A stretch of DNA of 64,000 nt, from positions 776,773-840,772 of the forward strand of contig NZ_LMDK01000016.1 in assembly GCF_001425055.1 (NCBI RefSeq). Direction: 5' to 3'. Positions 60,188 to 64,000 of this stretch are shown one piece after another. Both the position numbers and the translations under genes were made by a program. How positions within the stretch are numbered: position 1 is the first letter of the stretch; every line of letters begins with the position of its first letter. The DNA comes from Pelomonas sp. Root1237 (GTDB taxonomy: Bacteria; Pseudomonadota; Gammaproteobacteria; Burkholderiales; Burkholderiaceae_C). The notes under the pieces are model-generated. The model saw only the letters and a list, made by a program, of their open reading frames with translations. It was not told the origin of the DNA and ran no database searches.

Positions 60188-61225
60188 CTAGCTCTCCAGG
60201 CCAAGCAGGCGCTCGGCGTTGCCATGGGCGATCAGGGCCTTGTCCGCGTCGCTGACTGACAGGCCCTCGATGAAGGCGCGCGCGCCGTCCAGGCTTTGGT
60301 AGGGGTAGTCGATGGAGTACAGGATGCGCTCCGCACCCATCAGCGCATGGATGAACTGGAAGTGCGGCAATGTGAGCATGCCGCTGGGCGACACGTAGAC
60401 GTGCTCGCGGTAGGTCCGCGCGATGGGGCGCTTCAGGCCGGAGGCTTCCTGAGGGATGGCGTCCTCCAGCCTTTGCAGGAAGAAGGGCACCATCTCGCCC
60501 CAGTGGCCGCTGATGACCTGCAAGCGGGGGTAGCGGTCGAACACCCCGGCGAGCAGCATGCGCACGACCTGGATGCCGGCCTCGTTGTGCCAACCCCAGG
60601 CGAACATCGACAGGCGTGCGCTGAGTTCGCGCTCGAAGCCACCGTAGTACGGCGCCTGCACGGCCGGCAGTGGCAGGCCGGGGTGAACGTACAGCGGCAC
60701 GTTCAGCTCGTCGAACGCAGCCAGCACGGGGGCGTAGCGCGGGTCGTCCAGGAAGGTCTCGCCGGGGCGCCCGTTGATGAGCGCACCCTTGAGGCCCAGC
60801 TCCTTCACGGCCCGCTCCAGCTCGCGCGCGGCGGCCTCGGGCGCCTGCCAGGGCAGCGTGGCAAACCCGGCGAATCGCGAGGGATGGGCTTGCGCGGCCG
60901 CGGCCAGCTTGTCGTTGGCAGCGCGGTTCAGGGCTATGGCCTGGGCGGCCGGCAGCAGCTGCGGGAAGCCGCCGTAGGAGAGGACTTGCATGGCGATGCC
61001 TGCCGCGTCCATGTCGGCCAGGCGGGCCGCGCCCATGTCCAGCGCCTTGCGCGCCGACTCGCCGGGTGCGACGACATGCGGGCGGCTGAGATCGGCGACG
61101 TGTTGGCCGTCAATGACGCGGCTGCCCCAGTCAGCGAGATAGGGCGCCTCGGCTCGCACGAGGCTTTGCGACGCCGCGCCGATGGCGGCATCCAGCACGT
61201 GCTCTTCGACGCAGATCAACTTCAT
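60188..61225 (-). CDS. Amidohydrolase (ACMSD-like) family protein
   Basis: A 345-residue TIM-barrel metal hydrolase of the amidohydrolase_2/ACMSD type. CVEEHVLD at the start replaces the usual D/H-x-H pair; VPLYVHPGLPL and VISGHWGEMVPFFLQRLE carry metal ligands, and a late YSIDYPYQSL the last aspartate. Members decarboxylate or hydrolyse aromatic or sugar acids. It is the last gene of a minus-strand run with the DJ-1-like and alpha/beta hydrolase genes. Confidence 0.87.
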   Translation of the reverse strand: MKLICVEEHVLDAAIGAASQSLVRAEAPYLADWGSRVIDGQHVADLSRPHVVAPGESARKALDMGAARLADMDAAGIAMQVLSYGGFPQLLPAAQAIALNRAANDKLAAAAQAHPSRFAGFATLPWQAPEAAARELERAVKELGLKGALINGRPGETFLDDPRYAPVLAAFDELNVPLYVHPGLPLPAVQAPYYGGFERELSARLSMFAWGWHNEAGIQVVRMLLAGVFDRYPRLQVISGHWGEMVPFFLQRLEDAIPQEASGLKRPIARTYREHVYVSPSGMLTLPHFQFIHALMGAERILYSIDYPYQSLDGARAFIEGLSVSDADKALIAHGNAERLLGLES

Positions 61226-61244
61226 GTCGTGCCTCGGCAGCCGA

Positions 61245-61940
61245 TCACGCCAGCAGCGCGTCGCGCAGCGCTTCGCCGAGGCTGGCGGCGGACTGCGGGT
61301 TCTGGCCCGTGATCAACCGGCCATCAACCTCCACCTTGTTGGACCAATTGGGTGAGTCCTGGTGCAACGCGCCGCGCTCGTTGAGCGTGGAGGCCAGCAG
61401 GAAGGGCACGACGTGGGTGGACTGGACTTCCTCTTCCTCGCCATCGGTGAAGGCCGCCACGCGCTTGCCCGCCACCAGCAGGCTGCCGTCGGCACGGCGT
61501 GCATTGACCAGGGCCGCCGGGCCGTGGCACACGGCGCTGACGATGCCGCCAGCCGCGTCGATCTCGCGGATGACCTTCTGCGCGCCGGCGCTGTCAGGGA
61601 AGTCCCACATCGTGCCGTGGCCGCCCGCGAACATGACCGCCGAGTAGCGCGCAGGGTCGACGTCGTCGATGCGCAGCGTGTTGGCAATGGCGTGGCGGAA
61701 ATCGGCATCCGCCCAATAGCGAGCGACCACCGGGTCCGTCATGTCCTCCAGCCCGTCGAGCGGCGCCGCGCCGCCCTGGATGGAGGCGATCTCGACGCGG
61801 ATGCCGGCTTGCTGCAGCTTCTCCAGCGGGTGCGTGACCTCCGCCAGGTTGAAGCCGGTGGGGATGCCTGTCGCCCCCTTGACCGGGTTGCTGGTGACGA
61901 CGAAGAGGATGGGCTTGAGTTCAGAAGCTTGTCGGGTCAT
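61245..61940 (-). CDS. DJ-1/PfpI family (Hsp31-like) protein
   Basis: A 231-residue class I glutamine-amidotransferase-like protein. The nucleophile elbow is SAVCHGPAAL (Cys about residue 138, His next), preceded by FAGGHGTMWDFPD. Length and the extended N-terminus fit the Hsp31/glyoxalase III subgroup, which detoxifies methylglyoxal, rather than short DJ-1. It lies between the amidohydrolase (20 bp) and alpha/beta hydrolase (16 bp) genes, in an apparent operon. Confidence 0.88.
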   Translation of the reverse strand: MTRQASELKPILFVVTSNPVKGATGIPTGFNLAEVTHPLEKLQQAGIRVEIASIQGGAAPLDGLEDMTDPVVARYWADADFRHAIANTLRIDDVDPARYSAVMFAGGHGTMWDFPDSAGAQKVIREIDAAGGIVSAVCHGPAALVNARRADGSLLVAGKRVAAFTDGEEEEVQSTHVVPFLLASTLNERGALHQDSPNWSNKVEVDGRLITGQNPQSAASLGEALRDALLA

Positions 61941-61955
61941 GGGCGATGGCTGTGA

Positions 61956-62867
61956 TCACAGGTTGCTGAAGAAGGAGGCGAGCTTGGCGATCGCCTGATC
62001 GACGTATTCGGGCCGGTCGTAGAGCGCGACGTGGGTGGCGCCTTCGATGACGAACAGCTCTTTCGGGCCTTTCGACAGCGCGAACGCTTGCTCGCTGTAG
62101 ACCTTGGTGTCGGCGATGCTCCCGGCGATCAGCAGCAGCGGCTGGGTCAGCAGGTCCGGAATCAGGTGGAAGACCGTGAAGGCCAGCATCTTGTCGAGGC
62201 TGGTCATCAGGAAGCGGCCCTTGGAGTTGGGGTGCTGGCCCCGCGGTGTGCGGTAGTAGTCGTAGGCTTCGCGAAGAAAGGTCGGCGTGTTGTCGTCGAT
62301 GTCTGCCAGCTGTTCGGGAACGAACGGGGCGTAGAGAGGCTCGGCACCCCGGGCTTCGGCGGTGCGTTGCTGCGCCGCCGCTTGCAGTGTTCCTATCAAG
62401 GCAGCAGCAGGGATGGGATTGCCAACGATGGTCCTGGCTGCCTCGCCCATCGGCGTGGCGCTGACGACGCCCACCGCCTTGAAGCGGCGCTCCGACTGGG
62501 CAACGGCGAGCGCGTATCCCCCGCCGGCGCAAACGCCGAAGACCCCCATGCGCTCCACGTCGACGTAGGGCAGCGTCGAGAGAAAGTCGGCAGCCGCGCG
62601 GGCATCTTCCACGCGCGCCGACGGGTCCTCCAGCAGGCGGGGTTCGCCGCCGCTCGCACCCTGGTAGGAGGCGTCGAAGACGACAACGACGAAGCCATGT
62701 GCCGCCAGCCGCTTGGCATACAGGCCTATCGTCTGTTCCTTCACGCCGCCGGCGGGGTGAATGCCGACGAGGGCGGGGTATTGCCTGTCTTCCAGGAAGT
62801 CGTCCGGCAGATGAAGGTGCCCTGAGAGCTGGATCGCTCGATTCGCAAACGAGACGGCTTGGACCAT
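61956..62867 (-). CDS. Alpha/beta hydrolase (dienelactone-hydrolase/YcjY-like)
   Basis: A 303-residue hydrolase. LVGIHPAGGVKEQTIG oxyanion region, nucleophile elbow GVCAGGGYAL (cysteine in place of serine, about residue 113, as in dienelactone hydrolases), and late GATHVALYD histidine. YcjY and related proteins are of uncertain substrate. It heads the minus-strand run that continues with the DJ-1-like and amidohydrolase genes, and follows the ferredoxin-like gene by 32 bp. Confidence 0.82.
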   Translation of the reverse strand: MVQAVSFANRAIQLSGHLHLPDDFLEDRQYPALVGIHPAGGVKEQTIGLYAKRLAAHGFVVVVFDASYQGASGGEPRLLEDPSARVEDARAAADFLSTLPYVDVERMGVFGVCAGGGYALAVAQSERRFKAVGVVSATPMGEAARTIVGNPIPAAALIGTLQAAAQQRTAEARGAEPLYAPFVPEQLADIDDNTPTFLREAYDYYRTPRGQHPNSKGRFLMTSLDKMLAFTVFHLIPDLLTQPLLLIAGSIADTKVYSEQAFALSKGPKELFVIEGATHVALYDRPEYVDQAIAKLASFFSNL

Positions 62868-62898
62868 GAAGAACCTCCTGAATGCAGTGCTTGAAGGG

Positions 62899-63198
62899 TC
62901 AGGCGTTGCCGGCGGCGAAAAGCATTTCCCAGTTCAGGAACGGGCCCAGCGGAATGACGTCCCAGCCGATGAGGCCGGCCTTGGCCAGCGGGAACTCGGC
63001 CAGGGCCTTCCTGGCGGCTTCCACGGACTCGGCCTCGGCGAGGATGGCGACGCCCGGGCGGTCCTGGCGGAAATAGATGTCACGGACGATGCCGCTCTTG
63101 TAGAGCTGCCAGCCGTGGCGGGCTTCGCCGTGCAGGTGCGGTTGGTACTGTTCCAGCGTGGCGCCGGGCTGGGGGATGTCGAGGCAAAGCAGTTTCAT
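62899..63198 (-). CDS. Muconolactone-isomerase-like dimeric alpha/beta-barrel protein
   Basis: A 99-residue protein: MKLLCLDIPQPGATLEQYQPHLHGEARHGWQLYKSGIVRDIYFRQDRPGVAILAEAESVEAARKALAEFPLAKAGLIGWDVIPLGPF. The strand-helix-strand order and the C-terminal fit the muconolactone delta-isomerase/EthD-like dimeric barrel. Activity is unknown. It is first in the minus-strand metabolic run and diverges from the LysR gene at 63333, probably its regulator. Confidence 0.75.
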   Translation of the reverse strand: MKLLCLDIPQPGATLEQYQPHLHGEARHGWQLYKSGIVRDIYFRQDRPGVAILAEAESVEAARKALAEFPLAKAGLIGWDVIPLGPFLNWEMLFAAGNA

Positions 63199-63332
63199 GA
63201 GTGGTCTTTTGTAGAAGAACGGATCAGGCCGGTCCCCGTGGCGGGACGCTCGCGGCATGCTACGGTTTCCATTAATTCGTCAGTGGCGCATTAACGTCTT
63301 GGTTATGATTCCGAAAATTCGACAATAGAACG

Positions 63333-64000
63333 ATGCTGGACAGACTCGACGGCGTGGCGGTTTTTGTGGAAACGGTGGATGCCGGTGGCTTTGCGCGCGC
63401 CGCAGAGCGGCTGGCGTTGACGCGTTCCGCTGTCGCCAAGGCCATTGCACGGCTCGAAACCCGGCTGGGCGTGCGGCTCTTTCACCGCACGACGCGGGCG
63501 CTGAGCCTGACCGAAGACGGCCAGATCTATTACGAGCGCTGCGTTCGCGCCATGGATGAGCTCCGCGAAGCGGAGGCGCTGCTTGAATCCGGCCGGCACG
63601 AGGTCAGCGGGCGGCTGCGCGTCGCGATGCCCGTGCTGTTCGGTCGGCTTTGCGTGGCACCCATCCTGCTGGAACTCGCGCGCGAACACCCGAAGCTGGA
63701 ACTCGACCTGTGCTTCAGTGATCGCCCGACGGACATCGTTGCCGAGCGCATCGATCTCGCGATCCGCAACGGCAAGTTGGGGCCGGCGACGGGGCAGCTT
63801 CGCAGCCGCCGGCTGAGTAGCCAGAGAAAGGTGTTGTGCGCCTCGCCGCACTACCTCGCGGCTCACGGCCGCCCCGCCGACACCCAGTCGTTCGATGGGC
63901 ATGACGCCCTGCTGTACTGGCGGGCCGACTATGTGCAGCCCTGGACGCTGCCGGACGCCGAAGGCAAGTTGATCGAGGTCACCTTGAGTTCCCGTTTCCG
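63333..64000 (+). CDS. LysR-family transcriptional regulator, cut by the window end
   Basis: ATG at 63333, open to the end of the window (222 full codons). The HTH is VAVFVETVDAGGFARAAERLALTRSAVAKAIARLETRLGVRLFHRTTRALSLTEDG and the effector domain begins GRLRVAMPVLFGRLCVAPILLEL. The divergent neighbour at 63198 and the 134-bp gap between (with AT-rich TTAATTCG-type sequence) suggest it controls the minus-strand metabolic run. Confidence 0.92.
   Translation, partial: MLDRLDGVAVFVETVDAGGFARAAERLALTRSAVAKAIARLETRLGVRLFHRTTRALSLTEDGQIYYERCVRAMDELREAEALLESGRHEVSGRLRVAMPVLFGRLCVAPILLELAREHPKLELDLCFSDRPTDIVAERIDLAIRNGKLGPATGQLRSRRLSSQRKVLCASPHYLAAHGRPADTQSFDGHDALLYWRADYVQPWTLPDAEGKLIEVTLSSRF

Noticed and set aside
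60057..60593. A 178-residue minus-strand frame overlapping the amidohydrolase end
   Set aside because: Out of frame with the amidohydrolase; Arg/Pro/Gly-rich and not protein-like.
63303..63902. A 199-residue minus-strand frame near the right edge
   Set aside because: Antisense to the clear LysR gene starting at 63333.

Overview
The window is GC-rich chromosomal DNA from a betaproteobacterium. The best guess is Burkholderiales, Roseateles/Rubrivivax/Leptothrix type. This rests on codon use, gene families, a prfB with the classic recoding site, and recalled resemblance of the dispersed repeats to ones common in that group. It is not proven by a marker gene. Genes are dense on both strands. There are two tRNAs (Thr-CGT, Ser-TGA), no rRNA, no CRISPR array and no recognisable transposase.

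Layout. 0-14 kb: mixed housekeeping and accessory genes (PPK2, a BlaI/BlaR1-like pair with two operators, a UPF1-type helicase, RidA, PlsY, MgtC, YbaK, a DUF2975/Cro operon, LysE exporter, acyl-CoA synthetase with an inserted hairpin element). 14-24 kb: GNAT, alpha/beta hydrolase, solute-binding protein, an orphan DUF4212 subunit, prfB, pepN, fbp, tRNA-Thr and an FtsH paralogue. 24-28 kb: a Ku/LigD end-joining operon. 28-54 kb: a long block of stress and envelope genes. They include CsbD, OmpA, CBS, BON, AI-2E-type permease, DUF2383, GlsB/YmgE, DUF883, YqjE-like, lipocalin, YghA-type SDR, two GT4 glycosyltransferases, a DUF2334 deacetylase, topoisomerase IB and a phospholipase D/cardiolipin synthase. 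The block also holds regulators: an rpoN paralogue outside its usual neighbourhood, a hybrid histidine kinase, a stand-alone receiver, and an NtrC-type sigma54 activator. 54-64 kb: FeeM-like synthase, SapC, CorC-like protein, ApaH, tRNA-Ser with a damaged 3' duplicate, and a small metabolic cluster flanked by LysR genes.

Main observation. In the 28-53.6 kb block, 17 intergenic sites fit GG-N10-GC with the form GGCAY-N6-(T/C)TGCC. All are oriented toward the next gene, and most would give 20-60 nt leaders. These are sigma54 -24/-12 promoters. Together with the local rpoN paralogue, the sigma54 activator and the kinase/receiver proteins they suggest a self-contained RpoN2 regulon controlling a general-stress, desiccation or envelope-remodelling programme. 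Sixteen of the 17 end in GCC rather than the canonical GCA/GCT; the exception is the rpoN promoter itself.

Secondary observations are a two-copy structured dispersed repeat, two in-frame element insertions inside enzymes, a tRNA-Ser 3' end duplication split by two hairpins, a decayed DUF1579-like gene, and several very small genes. All calls come from reading sequence by eye; no database search was run.
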